Assembly: GCF_900112175.1 (NCBI RefSeq)
Contig: NZ_FOYT01000002.1
Coordinates: 1-64,000, forward strand
Reading direction: 5' to 3'
Origin: Halogeometricum rufum
GTDB lineage: Archaea; Halobacteriota; Halobacteria; Halobacteriales; Haloferacaceae
Length of the DNA stretch: 64,000 bases
Shown here: positions 42,747 to 51,882 of the stretch, one piece after another
Layout: every line of letters starts with the position of its first letter
How positions within the stretch are numbered: the first letter of the stretch is position 1
Notes under the pieces: generated by a model
What the model was told of the DNA's origin: nothing
The model's input: only the letters and a program-made list of their open reading frames with translations
The model's database searches: none
Made by a program: the position numbers and the translations under genes

Positions 42747-44153
42747 TCAGTCGTCGCCGAGGATGCCGCGGTGCGTCATCTTCTCGGGGTCCAGCACCTC
42801 GTCGGCCTCCTCCTCGGTGAGGTAGCCCTTCTCGAGGACGACTTCGCGGACGGTCTTGCCCTCTTTCAGCGCCGCCTTCGCCACCTCGCTGGCCTTGTCG
42901 TAGCCGATGGTGGGGTTCAGCGCCGTCGCCAGCGCCATCGAGCGCTCGACCTGTTCCTCGCAGACGTCCTCGTTGGCCTCCAGCTTTCGGACGAACTTCG
43001 TCCCGAACGTCTCGGCGGCGTTCGACAACATCTCGGCCGATTCGAGGAAGTTGTGCGCGAGGACGGGCTTGTAGAGGTTGAGGTCGATCTGACCCTCGGC
43101 GGCGCCGGCGGAGACGGCGGCGTCGTTGCCGACGACCTGCTTGTGGACCTGATTGACCGCCTCGGCGACGACGGGGTTTATCTTCCCCGGCATGATGGAA
43201 CTGCCCGGCTGGTTCTCGGGTTGCTCTATCTCGCCGAGCCCGTTGCGGGGGCCGGAGGCGAGGAGACGCAGGTCGTTCGCTATCTTGTTCAGCGACCCCG
43301 CGACGGTGCGAAGCGCGCCGTGGGCTTCGCTCATCGCGTCGTGGGCGGCCTGCGCCTCGAAGTGGTCGTCGGCCTCGCGGAACTCGACGCCCGTCTCCTC
43401 GGAGATGTACGCCGCGGCCTTCTCGGGGAACTCGGGGTGAGTGTTCAGGCCCGTCCCGACGGCGGTGCCGCCGAGGGCGAGTTCCGAGAGGTGCTCGCGC
43501 GTGTTGTCGAGGCGGGCGAGACCCTTCTCGACCTGCGTTCGGTAGCCGCCGAACTCCTGCCCGAGAGTGACGGGCGTCGCGTCCTGCAGGTGGGTCCGAC
43601 CCGTCTTGACGACGCCGGCGAACTCGTCCTCTTTCGCTTCGAGCGCTTCCCGGAGCGTGTCGAGTGCGGGCAGGAGGTCCTTCTCGACGGCTTCGAGCGC
43701 CGAGACGTGCATCGCGGTCGGAATCACGTCGTTCGAGGACTGGCCGTAGTTGACGTGGTCGTTCGGGTGGACCACTCGGTCGCCGATATCCTCGCCCAGC
43801 AGTTCCGCGGCGCGGTTGGCGATGACCTCGTTGGCGTTCATGTTCGAGGAGGTGCCCGACCCCGTCTGGAACACGTCCACCGGGAACTGGTCGTCGTGGT
43901 CGCCGGCGATGACCTCGTCCGCCGCCTCGACGATGGCGTCGGCCTTCTCCTCCTCGACGAGTCCGAGTTCGCGGTTCGCCTGCGCGGCCCCCTTCTTCAC
44001 CACGCCCAGCGCCCGGATGAACCGGCGACTGAACGTGATACCCGAGATGGGGAAGTTCTCCACGGCGCGCTGGGTCTGTGCCCCCCAGTACGCGTCCGCG
44101 GGCACCTGCATCTCACCGAGACTGTCCCGTTCGGTACGGAAGTCCTCGCTCAT
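42747..44153 (-). CDS. fumC: Fumarate hydratase, class II
   Basis: 468 residues. Catalyses fumarate/malate interconversion in the TCA cycle. The signature GSSIMPGKINPV (fumarase/aspartase lyase motif) is present, with KTGRTHLQDATPVTLGQEFGGY and the N-terminal YWGAQTQRAVENF. Residue choice favours fumarase over aspartase, and no aspartase-type C-terminal extension is seen. Its promoter region is the AT-rich 44154-44487 stretch, shared divergently with the ABC transporter operon. Confidence 0.95.
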   Translation of the reverse strand: MSEDFRTERDSLGEMQVPADAYWGAQTQRAVENFPISGITFSRRFIRALGVVKKGAAQANRELGLVEEEKADAIVEAADEVIAGDHDDQFPVDVFQTGSGTSSNMNANEVIANRAAELLGEDIGDRVVHPNDHVNYGQSSNDVIPTAMHVSALEAVEKDLLPALDTLREALEAKEDEFAGVVKTGRTHLQDATPVTLGQEFGGYRTQVEKGLARLDNTREHLSELALGGTAVGTGLNTHPEFPEKAAAYISEETGVEFREADDHFEAQAAHDAMSEAHGALRTVAGSLNKIANDLRLLASGPRNGLGEIEQPENQPGSSIMPGKINPVVAEAVNQVHKQVVGNDAAVSAGAAEGQIDLNLYKPVLAHNFLESAEMLSNAAETFGTKFVRKLEANEDVCEEQVERSMALATALNPTIGYDKASEVAKAALKEGKTVREVVLEKGYLTEEEADEVLDPEKMTHRGILGDD

Positions 44154-44487
44154 ATCTCGGGCGACGGCGGCGGTCCGCGTAAAACCCGTTGGTCCGCCTC
44201 TCCCACGGCCGCACCAACGTATCGTGAACTATCTCCCCACACGTTTGCGGCCGTTCGCGAATAGTCCCTTAATATACCGTAGAGAGTAGTAAAATGAACG
44301 TCTCTGCGCCCGGATTTTGAATGTAACGCAGATTACTAATTACTGGTGTAGTGCGATGCCGTCTTCTAATCGTATACCATAATGTATCTTTATTATAGTT
44401 ATTCACTCGAACCCGTGTAAACTATCTACAAAGATTTAAGTAAATCGTGTAGGATATTACACCCGCAACTGTCAGCGGTCAATTACC
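44154..44487. promoter_or_regulatory. AT-rich divergent promoter region of fumC and the sugar ABC operon
   Basis: 334 nt without a gene. Much lower GC than the surroundings, with AT-rich words such as TTAATATACC (44270), TATCTTTATTATAG and GATTTAAGTAAATC near 44434. Two expected promoters (fumC leftward, ABC operon rightward) would fit here. The inverted repeat GTGTA-GGATAT-TACAC at 44447-44462, 26 nt before the ABC start codon, is the best candidate operator. Confidence 0.5.
44447..44462. promoter_or_regulatory. Candidate operator before the carbohydrate ABC operon
   Basis: Perfect 5-bp inverted repeat GTGTA/TACAC with a 6-nt AT-rich spacer, overlapping where RNA polymerase would start for the gene at 44488. 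Position and symmetry suggest regulation, but no regulator gene is adjacent. Confidence 0.4.
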
Positions 44488-45876
44488 ATGAAAGACGAAA
44501 CCAACCAAGACGGTGTCTCTCGGCGGACGTATCTTCGCCTCAGCGGTCTCGCAAGCGCAGGAATGGCAGGGCTCGCGGGCTGTTCCGGCGGCGGGGGCGA
44601 GACGACGACGGCCGAGCAGACGGAGACGGAGGCCTCCGGCGGCAGCACGGGGACCGAGGAGACCGAGGCCGAGACGGAGACGAGCGGCGGCAGCGGGAAC
44701 GCGCTCGAACTCGTCCACTGGTGGACGGCCGGTGGGGAGAAGGACGCGCTCGACGCGCTCCTCGAAGGGTTCAGCGAGGAGTACCCCGACGTCTCGATAA
44801 ACAACAACCCGGCGCCGGGCGGCGCGGGGTCGGCGCTCGACACGGTCATCAAGAACCGCGTGCTCAACCAGAACCCCCCGAGCACGTTCCAAATCTGGCC
44901 GGGCAAGGCGCTCACGCAGTACGTCGAGGGCGACGTCCTCAACGACATCGGCGACTCCGTCTGGAGTCAGGAGATGCGCGACGCCTACCGACAGGGCGTC
45001 CAGAACCTCGCCCAGCCGGCCGGGAACTACGTCGCGGTGCCGCTCAACATCCACCGCCTCAACAACCTGTTCTACAACGCGGCGGTTCTCGAGGATGCGG
45101 GCGTCGACCCCGCGAGCATCTCGGACCCCGGTGCGCTCACCGACGCGCTCGAAACCGTCGCGAGCGAGACGGACGCGGTGCCGATGGCCCATCAGGTGCA
45201 GTCGCCGTGGTCGTCGGTTCAGCTGTGGGAGACCATCTTCCTCGGCTACAACGGCGCCGACACGTACAACGCGGCCATCGTCGAGGGGAACATCGGCGAC
45301 CACGAGGACGCGGTCAAGGAGTCCCTGCAGACGCTGAAGGACTACCACGAGTACTTCAACGGGGACGCGGGCTCGGTCACGTGGGACCAGGCGAACAGCA
45401 AGGTGGTCAACGGCAACGCGGCGTTCATCCACCAGGGCGACTGGGCGGCCGGCCAGTACAAGTCGGCATCCGACTTCGAGTACGACTCCGACTGGGGGAT
45501 GACCGCGTTCCCGGGCACCGAGGGGATGTACTCCGTCGTCACGGACTCGTTCGTCTTCCCGAAGAACAACCCGTCGCCCGAGGCGACGCGGAAGTTCCTC
45601 AGCTACTGCGGCACCGTCGACGCCCAAGAGCGGTTCAACCCCGTCAAGGGGTCCATCCCGCCGCGGACCGACGTGCCGACGGACGCCTTCGGCCCATTCC
45701 TCTCCTCGCAGATAGAGGAGTTCAAGAACTCCGACGCCCAGCCGCCGACCATCGCGCACGGGACGGCGGTCACGCCGGACGTCCACGGCAACATCGACGA
45801 AGCGTTCGCCAGCTTCAACGAGCAGTGGAACGTCGACGGGGCGTACAACGCCCTCGTGAACGCCTTCCCCAACTGA
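44488..45876 (+). CDS. Carbohydrate ABC transporter substrate-binding lipoprotein
   Basis: 462 residues. Tat motif SRRTYLRLSG, lipobox LAGC (lipidated Cys32), then a Gly/Thr/Glu-rich linker (~33-70). The mature part is a family 1 solute-binding protein: LELVHWWTAGGEKDALDALLEGFSEEYPDV, NQNPPSTFQIWPGKALTQYV, QGDWAAGQYKSASDFEYDSDWGMTAFPGTEGM. It binds sugar and delivers it to the two permeases downstream. Spacing to the first permease is 13 nt. Which sugar is not decidable; haloarchaeal relatives are often glucose/TsgA-type. Confidence 0.92.
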   Translation: MKDETNQDGVSRRTYLRLSGLASAGMAGLAGCSGGGGETTTAEQTETEASGGSTGTEETEAETETSGGSGNALELVHWWTAGGEKDALDALLEGFSEEYPDVSINNNPAPGGAGSALDTVIKNRVLNQNPPSTFQIWPGKALTQYVEGDVLNDIGDSVWSQEMRDAYRQGVQNLAQPAGNYVAVPLNIHRLNNLFYNAAVLEDAGVDPASISDPGALTDALETVASETDAVPMAHQVQSPWSSVQLWETIFLGYNGADTYNAAIVEGNIGDHEDAVKESLQTLKDYHEYFNGDAGSVTWDQANSKVVNGNAAFIHQGDWAAGQYKSASDFEYDSDWGMTAFPGTEGMYSVVTDSFVFPKNNPSPEATRKFLSYCGTVDAQERFNPVKGSIPPRTDVPTDAFGPFLSSQIEEFKNSDAQPPTIAHGTAVTPDVHGNIDEAFASFNEQWNVDGAYNALVNAFPN

Positions 45877-45889
45877 CGGGGTCTCACGC

Positions 45890-46897
45890 ATGCTTCACTC
45901 CATCTTTCGACGACTCGTGAGCCTCGGGTGGGGCGACGAGGGCGACGACGAACTGCGCACGGACGGCGGCACCGCGACGGCGACGGCGTCCGCCTCGACT
46001 GGGCAGTCCAACCGGTCGTGGCGCGACAGCGAGTTCGTCCGGTCGCTCCCGTTCTGGCTCCCGCCGGCGCTGCTCATGGGACTGTTCGTCTACGGAGCCA
46101 TCGGCTGGAACGCCGTCATCTCGCTGACCGAGTGGTCCGGGTTCGGCAGTCCGGACTACGGCGACCTGGACTTCTCGATGTACGCGCAGATGCTCGGCGA
46201 CCCGACGTTCGTCGCCGCCGCGCGCAACACCGTCGTGTTGCTCGTGGTGTTCACGGTTGCGTCGCTCGTCGTCGGCCTCCTGTTGGCCATCCTCGTGGAC
46301 CGCGGTATCCGGTTCGAGAACACGTTCCGAACCGTCTACCTCCTGCCGATGAGCCTCTCGTTCGTCGTGACGGCCATCTTCTGGGCGTGGATGTACAACC
46401 CCGAAATCGGCCTCATCAACGTCGTCCTCCGCGGGACGGGCCTCGGCTTCCTCGCGAACGACTGGATAAGCGACCCGCAGACCAAACTCGGCGCGGTCAT
46501 CTTCGCGCTGATGTGGCAGTTCAGCGGCTACTGCATGGTCGTGTACCTCGCCGGCCTGCGCGCCATCCCCTCGGACCAGTTCGAGGCGGCGCGCATCGAC
46601 GGCGCGTCCACGGTGCGGATGTACTGGCGCGTCGTCATCCCGCAACTGCGCGCCTCCACCATGAGCGCCGCCGTCGTGCTGATGGTGTTCGCGCTGAAGG
46701 CGTTCGACTTCCTGTTCGTCATGTTCGGCGACACGCCCGGCCCCTCGACGGACATCCTCGCGACGATGATGTTCCGCGAGGCGTTCAGTTCCTCGAACTG
46801 GGCGTACGGCGCCGCCATCGCCACGGTGCTGTTCCTCTTGGCGCTGGTGGTCATCGGTCCGTACCTCTACGTGCAGTACCAGCGGGGTGACCTATGA
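45890..46897 (+). CDS. Carbohydrate ABC transporter permease (MalF type)
   Basis: 335 residues. An acidic cytoplasmic N-terminal ~50 residues, then about six membrane segments starting PFWLPPALLMGLFVYGAIGWNAVISLTEW. The binding-protein-dependent EAA motif is FEAARIDGASTVRMYWRVVIPQLR (EAA---G), which contacts the ATPase. Its stop overlaps the next permease by 4 nt (ATGA). Works with the permease at 46894 and the ATPase at 47790. Confidence 0.93.
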   Translation: MLHSIFRRLVSLGWGDEGDDELRTDGGTATATASASTGQSNRSWRDSEFVRSLPFWLPPALLMGLFVYGAIGWNAVISLTEWSGFGSPDYGDLDFSMYAQMLGDPTFVAAARNTVVLLVVFTVASLVVGLLLAILVDRGIRFENTFRTVYLLPMSLSFVVTAIFWAWMYNPEIGLINVVLRGTGLGFLANDWISDPQTKLGAVIFALMWQFSGYCMVVYLAGLRAIPSDQFEAARIDGASTVRMYWRVVIPQLRASTMSAAVVLMVFALKAFDFLFVMFGDTPGPSTDILATMMFREAFSSSNWAYGAAIATVLFLLALVVIGPYLYVQYQRGDL

Positions 46898-47790
46898 GCC
46901 TCGCCGACGACGTGCGTTCGAGCGCGCTCGGTCGGTACGCGCTGTACGCCGTCCTCCTCGCGATGGCGGCGTTCTACCTCGCACCGCTTGAGAGCGGCCT
47001 GATGACGTCCATCAAGACGCAGGACGCGTTCTTCCGGACGACGCCGTTCGTCCCGCCGTTCGGCGACGGCTTCACGCTCGACGCGTGGGCCGAGGCGTGG
47101 GCGCAGATGCAGGGGCCGCTATCGGACTTCTCCGGCGCGCTGTACAACAGCGCGTTCGTCGCCATCCCGGCGACGGTGCTGTCGGGGCTCATCGGCTCCG
47201 TCGCGGCGTACGGACTCACGAACCTCGACTGGCGCGGGCAGGCGGGCGTGCTGATGCTGTTCGTCGCGGGGATGTTCGTCCCCTACCAGTCCGTGCTCGT
47301 CCCGCTGACGCGCTTTTGGACCATCGTCGGCCTGCAGAACTACCTCGCGGGCGTGCCGTTCCTCGCCCAGCGCGTCGGACTCATCGAACTAATCGTCACG
47401 CACACCGCGTACGGGATTCCCATCTGCACCATCCTGTTCCGGTCGTACTACGCGAGTTTCGACGACTCGATGCTGGAGGCGGCGCGCATCGACGGCGCGA
47501 CGTTCTCGCGCATCTACCGCCGCATCGTCTTCCCCCTCTCGAAGCCGATGTTCGCGGTGGTGCTCATCTACCAGTTCACGCAGGTGTGGAACGACTTCCT
47601 GTTCGCCCTCGTGCTGGTGTCGTCGCCGACGAGCGAAGTCGCGACGATAGCGCTCAACAAACTCCAGGGGTCGATGGTGCAGCAGTACAACGTTCAGATG
47701 GCCGCCGCGTTCGTCGCGGCACTCCCGACGCTCCTCGTGTACGTGCTGTTCGGCGAACAGTTCGCCGAGGGCGTGGCAGGTGAAACATAA
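46894..47790 (+). CDS. Carbohydrate ABC transporter permease (MalG type)
   Basis: 298 residues, six predicted membrane segments from YALYAVLLAMAAFYLAPLESGLMTS. EAA loop MLEAARIDGATFSRIYRRIVFPLSKP. The MalG-type LQNYLAGVPF and FLFALVLVSSPTSEVATIALNKLQG blocks are present. Overlaps the previous permease by 4 nt and the ATPase gene by one nt (TAATG), which indicates tight translational coupling. Confidence 0.93.
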   Translation: MSLADDVRSSALGRYALYAVLLAMAAFYLAPLESGLMTSIKTQDAFFRTTPFVPPFGDGFTLDAWAEAWAQMQGPLSDFSGALYNSAFVAIPATVLSGLIGSVAAYGLTNLDWRGQAGVLMLFVAGMFVPYQSVLVPLTRFWTIVGLQNYLAGVPFLAQRVGLIELIVTHTAYGIPICTILFRSYYASFDDSMLEAARIDGATFSRIYRRIVFPLSKPMFAVVLIYQFTQVWNDFLFALVLVSSPTSEVATIALNKLQGSMVQQYNVQMAAAFVAALPTLLVYVLFGEQFAEGVAGET

Positions 47791-48929
47791 TGGCAGAACT
47801 CACACTCGACAACGTCACGAAGGTATTCGACGACGACGGCTCGGAGATAGTCGCGGTAGACGACGTCTCGATAGACATCGCGGACGGGGAGTTCCTCGTC
47901 CTGGTCGGCCCGTCCGGGTGCGGCAAGTCGACGACGCTCCGGATGATAGCGGGCCTCGAAACCGTCTCCAGCGGGGACATCACGCTCGGCGGCGACGTTG
48001 TGACGGGACAACCGCCGCGCGAACGGGACATCGCGATGGTGTTCCAGTCGTACGCGCTGTACCCGCACATGACCGTCAAGCAGAACATGTCGTTCGGGCT
48101 GGAGGAGTCCACCGACATGGCTGACAGCGAGATATCCTCGCTCGTCGAGGATACCGCCGAGATGCTCGGTATCGCCGACTTGCTCGGCCGGAAGCCCGGC
48201 GAACTCTCCGGCGGACAACAGCAACGCGTCGCCCTCGGCCGCGCCATCGTGCGCGACCCGAAGGTGTTCCTGATGGACGAACCGCTCTCCAATCTGGACG
48301 CCAAACTCCGCTCGCAGATGCGCACGGAACTCCAGCGCCTGCAGGAGGAGTTGGGCGTCACCACCGTCTACGTCACGCACGACCAGACGGAGGCGATGAC
48401 GATGGGCGACCGCATCGCCATCCTGAACGACGGCGTCCTCCAGCAGGTGGCGACGCCGCTCGAGGCGTACCACCAGCCCGAGAACCTGTTCGTCGCGGGG
48501 TTCATCGGCGAACCCTCGATGAACTTCTTCGAGATGGAGGTGCAGGGCGACCGGTTGACCGGCGACCGGTTCGATTACTCGCTGTCGCAGGAGACGCGCG
48601 AGGCTGTCGGCGACGCCACACACGTCACGCTCGGCATCCGCCCCGAAGACGTCGAAATCGTCGGCGAGAGCGCCGGCGACCACGACTTCGGCGCGGTGGT
48701 GGACGTGGTCGAACCGATGGGCAACGAGAACAACGTCTACCTGTCGTTCGAGACGGACGGCGACGCCGACGTGGTGGCGACGATAGACGGGATGCGTAGC
48801 CTCGACGCCGGGCAACCGGTCGTCGCGCGCTTCCCCGAGTCGGCGATTCACCTGTTCGACACGCGGACCGGCGCGGCGCTGAAGAACCGGTCGCTCGACG
48901 AACTCGAGGAGACCGAACCGCAGTTGTAG
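47790..48929 (+). CDS. Carbohydrate ABC transporter ATP-binding protein (MalK/UgpC type)
   Basis: 379 residues. Walker A GPSGCGKST at 40-48, Q loop VFQSYALYPHMTVKQN, signature LSGGQQQR at 139-146, Walker B VFLMDEPLSNLD at 159-170, and His in THDQTEAMTMGDR. The C-terminal ~140 residues form the MalK/UgpC OB-fold regulatory domain (TLGIRPEDVEIV). One ATPase would form the homodimer energising the two permeases. Last gene of the operon. Confidence 0.95.
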   Translation: MAELTLDNVTKVFDDDGSEIVAVDDVSIDIADGEFLVLVGPSGCGKSTTLRMIAGLETVSSGDITLGGDVVTGQPPRERDIAMVFQSYALYPHMTVKQNMSFGLEESTDMADSEISSLVEDTAEMLGIADLLGRKPGELSGGQQQRVALGRAIVRDPKVFLMDEPLSNLDAKLRSQMRTELQRLQEELGVTTVYVTHDQTEAMTMGDRIAILNDGVLQQVATPLEAYHQPENLFVAGFIGEPSMNFFEMEVQGDRLTGDRFDYSLSQETREAVGDATHVTLGIRPEDVEIVGESAGDHDFGAVVDVVEPMGNENNVYLSFETDGDADVVATIDGMRSLDAGQPVVARFPESAIHLFDTRTGAALKNRSLDELEETEPQL

Positions 48930-48968
48930 CGGGGCGGCCGAACCGTCCGGTTTCGCTCCGCGACCGAA

Positions 48969-49232
48969 CTACTCGCCGGCGGCCTCGTACGCCTCCGGCG
49001 TGTAGGTCTTCAGTTCCATCGCGTGGATGTCCGTCGTCATCGACTCGCCGAGCGCGTCGTACACCATCTGGTGCTGCTGGACGAGGCTCTTCCCCTCGAA
49101 GGCGGGGGAGACGACGACGGCGGCGAAGTGCGCGTCCTCGTGGTCCTCGTCGGGCACGCGCGGCAGCGTCACCGACGCCTCCGCGCCCTCGATTCCGTCC
49201 TCGATGAGGCGTTCGACTTCAGAAGTCTCCAT
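48969..49232 (-). CDS. bolA: BolA-family protein
   Basis: 87 residues, ATG 49232, leaderless with a TATA box 27 nt upstream. BolA fold: METSEVERLIEDGIEGAEASVTL, HFAAVVVSPAFEGKSLVQQHQMVYDALGESMTTDIHAMELKTYTPE. The KSLVQQHQMVYDAL and HAMELKT segments are the hallmark. BolA proteins work with monothiol glutaredoxins in iron-sulphur trafficking elsewhere; the Cys sometimes used as a ligand is absent here. Converges with the ABC operon. Confidence 0.9.
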   Translation of the reverse strand: METSEVERLIEDGIEGAEASVTLPRVPDEDHEDAHFAAVVVSPAFEGKSLVQQHQMVYDALGESMTTDIHAMELKTYTPEAYEAAGE

Positions 49233-49254
49233 ACCCGTCGGTGGGTCGGCGTCG

Positions 49255-49263
49255 GATAAAAGG
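49255..49263 (-). promoter_or_regulatory. TATA box of bolA
   Basis: CCTTTTATC on the minus strand, centred 27 nt before the bolA ATG; predicts a leaderless transcript and supports the short start at 49232. Confidence 0.6.
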
Positions 49264-49317
49264 CTCCGGGACGGGTCGCGACCGCTGTTATCGAACGTGA
49301 TTTTCAGACGGACAGTT

Positions 49318-49328
49318 CTAAATAATTT
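49318..49328 (+). promoter_or_regulatory. TATA box of the first transducer
   Basis: CTAAATAATTT centred 28 nt before the GTG at 49350. This selects GTG 49350 over the TTG at 49335 as the start. Confidence 0.6.
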
Positions 49329-49349
49329 CACGAATTGGTCTGCGCAAAC

Positions 49350-51620
49350 GTGTCATCCGATAATCTATTCGAGGCGGTTCGACACCGGCTCTCTCGGAGT
49401 TACATCGCGAAACTGCTCGCGGCGTTCGTCGCCGCCGTCGTCCTGCTCTCGGTGACCGGCGGCGTCACGTACGTCGCCGTCGCCGAGGAACTCCGCGCGG
49501 ACGCGCGACACGAGGTGGAAACGCTGAGCGAACAGCAGGCGGTCGAGACGAGCGAGTGGGTCGCGACCCGGTCGCAGACGGCCCGGATGCTCTCGGAGTA
49601 CCGGGTGTTCGCCCGGAACGACGTCGACGCGGTGTCGTCGTACCTCCGGGAGGAGGTAGACAGGCAGACCGACGACGTGTCCGCCATCCACTACGTAGAC
49701 CGGTCCGAGGGGGTGATACTCGCCTCTTCGAACGAGTCGATGAACGGTCAGTTCCTCGGCGGCGACGGCGACCTGCCGTTCATGATGGGTGGGCTGACCG
49801 ACGGCGACGCCGACTCCGTGGCGATGACGGAGGTGTACACGACGAGCGAAGACGTGATAGCGTTCGTCAGTCCCGTCCCGGAACGGCCGACTCGCGCCGT
49901 CGTACTCGTCGTCTCGACGGCGGCCGTCGAGTCGGAGTTGCAGACGCCCATCGACGGGAGTTTCTCGCAGGTCGTCGCGCCGGGCGGCGTCGTCCACTTC
50001 GACGGGGCGGACCACGCGGACGGTACCGGTGCGACGGACGACGCGGTCGGAGCGCCGTATCCGGTCGACGACGCGCCCGCGGTGCAGGCGGGTCTCGACG
50101 GCGAGTCGGGCGTGTACACCGCGGCGGCGAACGCGGCCCTCGGCGAACGGCACCTCGTCGGGTACGCGCCGATACCGGGGACGAAGATGGCCGTCGTGAC
50201 GCACGCGCCGACGAACGCCGCGTACGGCGTGGTGACCCTCGTCGCGGGCGGGTTCGTCGCGCTCTCTCTCGTCGCCCTCTTCTCGTTGGGCGCGTTCACG
50301 GCCGTCATCCACTACCGAACGGCGCGTCCGTTGCGCCACCTCGCGGGGACCGTCGAACGACTCCGCGACGGCGAGTTGGACGCCGACCTCTCGACGGCGC
50401 GCCGCGACGAACTCGGACGCGTGTACGAGGGCGTCTCGCACCTCCGAGACGACCTGCGGGACCAGCGACGGGACGCGGAGGCGTACAGCGAACAGATGGT
50501 GCGGGCCGCCGAGGGGGACCTGACGGTCCGTCTGGACCCGGACTCGAACTCCGAGGACATGCGGACCGTCGCCGCGGCCTACAACGAGATGATGCGCGAG
50601 GTGGCGAAGACGATGCGGACCGTCCGCGCGTTCGGCGACGACGTGACCCGACGCTCGGCCTCCGTGGCCGACGGCGTCGGGGAAGTCGAACGGGCCAGCG
50701 AGGAGGTGGCGGAGTCGGTCGAACAGATATCGTCCGGCGCGCGCGAGCAGTCCGAGCGACTCGACTCGCTGACCGACGAGATGGACACGCTGTCGGCGTC
50801 GATTCAACAGGTGGCCTCGGCCGCCGCGGAACTCTCGGATCTGTCGGGGGAAGCGGCGACCCGCGGCGAGGAGGGGCGCGAGGCGGCCGGCGAAGCGATG
50901 TCGGAGATGGAGGCGGTCGAACGGGAGGCCGAACGCACCGCCGAAGCGATTCGGGAACTCGACGCCCGACTCGACGAGATAAGCGACGTCGTCGAGATGA
51001 TAACCGACGTCGCGGAGCAGACGAACATCCTCGCGCTGAACGCCTCCATCGAGGCGTCGCGGGCGGGCGAGGCCGGCGAGGGGTTCGCCGTCGTCGCCGA
51101 GGAGGTCAAGTCGCTCGCCGAGGAGACGCACGACTCCGCGACGGACATCGCGGACCTCGTCGAAGCGGTCGAGACGCGGCGCGACGAGGTCATCGAGGGC
51201 GTCGAACGGATGCGCGAACAGGTCGACGACGGGGCCGACGCCGTGGCGGCGACGCTCGATTCGCTCGACGAGACGGTCGCCAGCATCGAGGCGACGGACG
51301 ACCGCACCGACGAGATAACGGACGCCGCCGCGGCGCAAGCCGAGGCCGCGGACGAGGTGACCGGAACGGCCGACGAGGTGGCCGGCATCGCCGCGGCGGC
51401 GACGGCGGAGGCGGAGAACGTCTCGGCGGCCGCGGAGGAGCAGACGGCCTCGCTCTCCGAGGTCACGCAGAGCACGGCCGAACTGGCCGACGAAGCCTCC
51501 GAACTCGGGGAACGGCTGGACGAGTTCGAGGTCGGGGCGGCGGAAGGCGACGCGTCGGCCGACGCCGACCGTCGGCGGCCGGTCGAGGGCGCCGCGACGA
51601 CGACGGACTCCGAACCGTAA
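49350..51620 (+). CDS. Chemotaxis transducer (Htr/MCP) with extracellular sensor domain
   Basis: 756 residues, GTG start. Membrane segment ~18-40 ([23 protein letters not shown]), double-Cache-like extracellular region ~41-290, second membrane segment ~293-318, two HAMP units, then a ~350-residue methyl-accepting signalling coil with tip [34 protein letters not shown]. Signals to a CheA kinase at the flagellar (archaellar) system, which lies outside the window. The ligand is unknown. First of three transducers on this strand. Confidence 0.94.
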   Translation: MSSDNLFEAVRHRLSRSYIAKLLAAFVAAVVLLSVTGGVTYVAVAEELRADARHEVETLSEQQAVETSEWVATRSQTARMLSEYRVFARNDVDAVSSYLREEVDRQTDDVSAIHYVDRSEGVILASSNESMNGQFLGGDGDLPFMMGGLTDGDADSVAMTEVYTTSEDVIAFVSPVPERPTRAVVLVVSTAAVESELQTPIDGSFSQVVAPGGVVHFDGADHADGTGATDDAVGAPYPVDDAPAVQAGLDGESGVYTAAANAALGERHLVGYAPIPGTKMAVVTHAPTNAAYGVVTLVAGGFVALSLVALFSLGAFTAVIHYRTARPLRHLAGTVERLRDGELDADLSTARRDELGRVYEGVSHLRDDLRDQRRDAEAYSEQMVRAAEGDLTVRLDPDSNSEDMRTVAAAYNEMMREVAKTMRTVRAFGDDVTRRSASVADGVGEVERASEEVAESVEQISSGAREQSERLDSLTDEMDTLSASIQQVASAAAELSDLSGEAATRGEEGREAAGEAMSEMEAVEREAERTAEAIRELDARLDEISDVVEMITDVAEQTNILALNASIEASRAGEAGEGFAVVAEEVKSLAEETHDSATDIADLVEAVETRRDEVIEGVERMREQVDDGADAVAATLDSLDETVASIEATDDRTDEITDAAAAQAEAADEVTGTADEVAGIAAAATAEAENVSAAAEEQTASLSEVTQSTAELADEASELGERLDEFEVGAAEGDASADADRRRPVEGAATTTDSEP

Positions 51621-51882
51621 CCCCGGCTTCGACCCGGTCGGGTTCGCCGACCCGCTCTTCGATATCACGGGCGAGAACGACACCTACAGTTATGTTCGTT
51701 CGGTCCAACTGTTTACTACGCGGTGAGTGGACGATATCGCTCGCCGGCGGCAACGGGTTCGGTCGCGTTCGCCGACCGCTTCTATCGACATCTCTGCGAG
51801 CAAATCCGCCGTCCGAGACTCACTGCCGATAACTGGTAACTAAATCATAAGTTCTGGTGAACGGTAGTAAGAGTCGCACACA

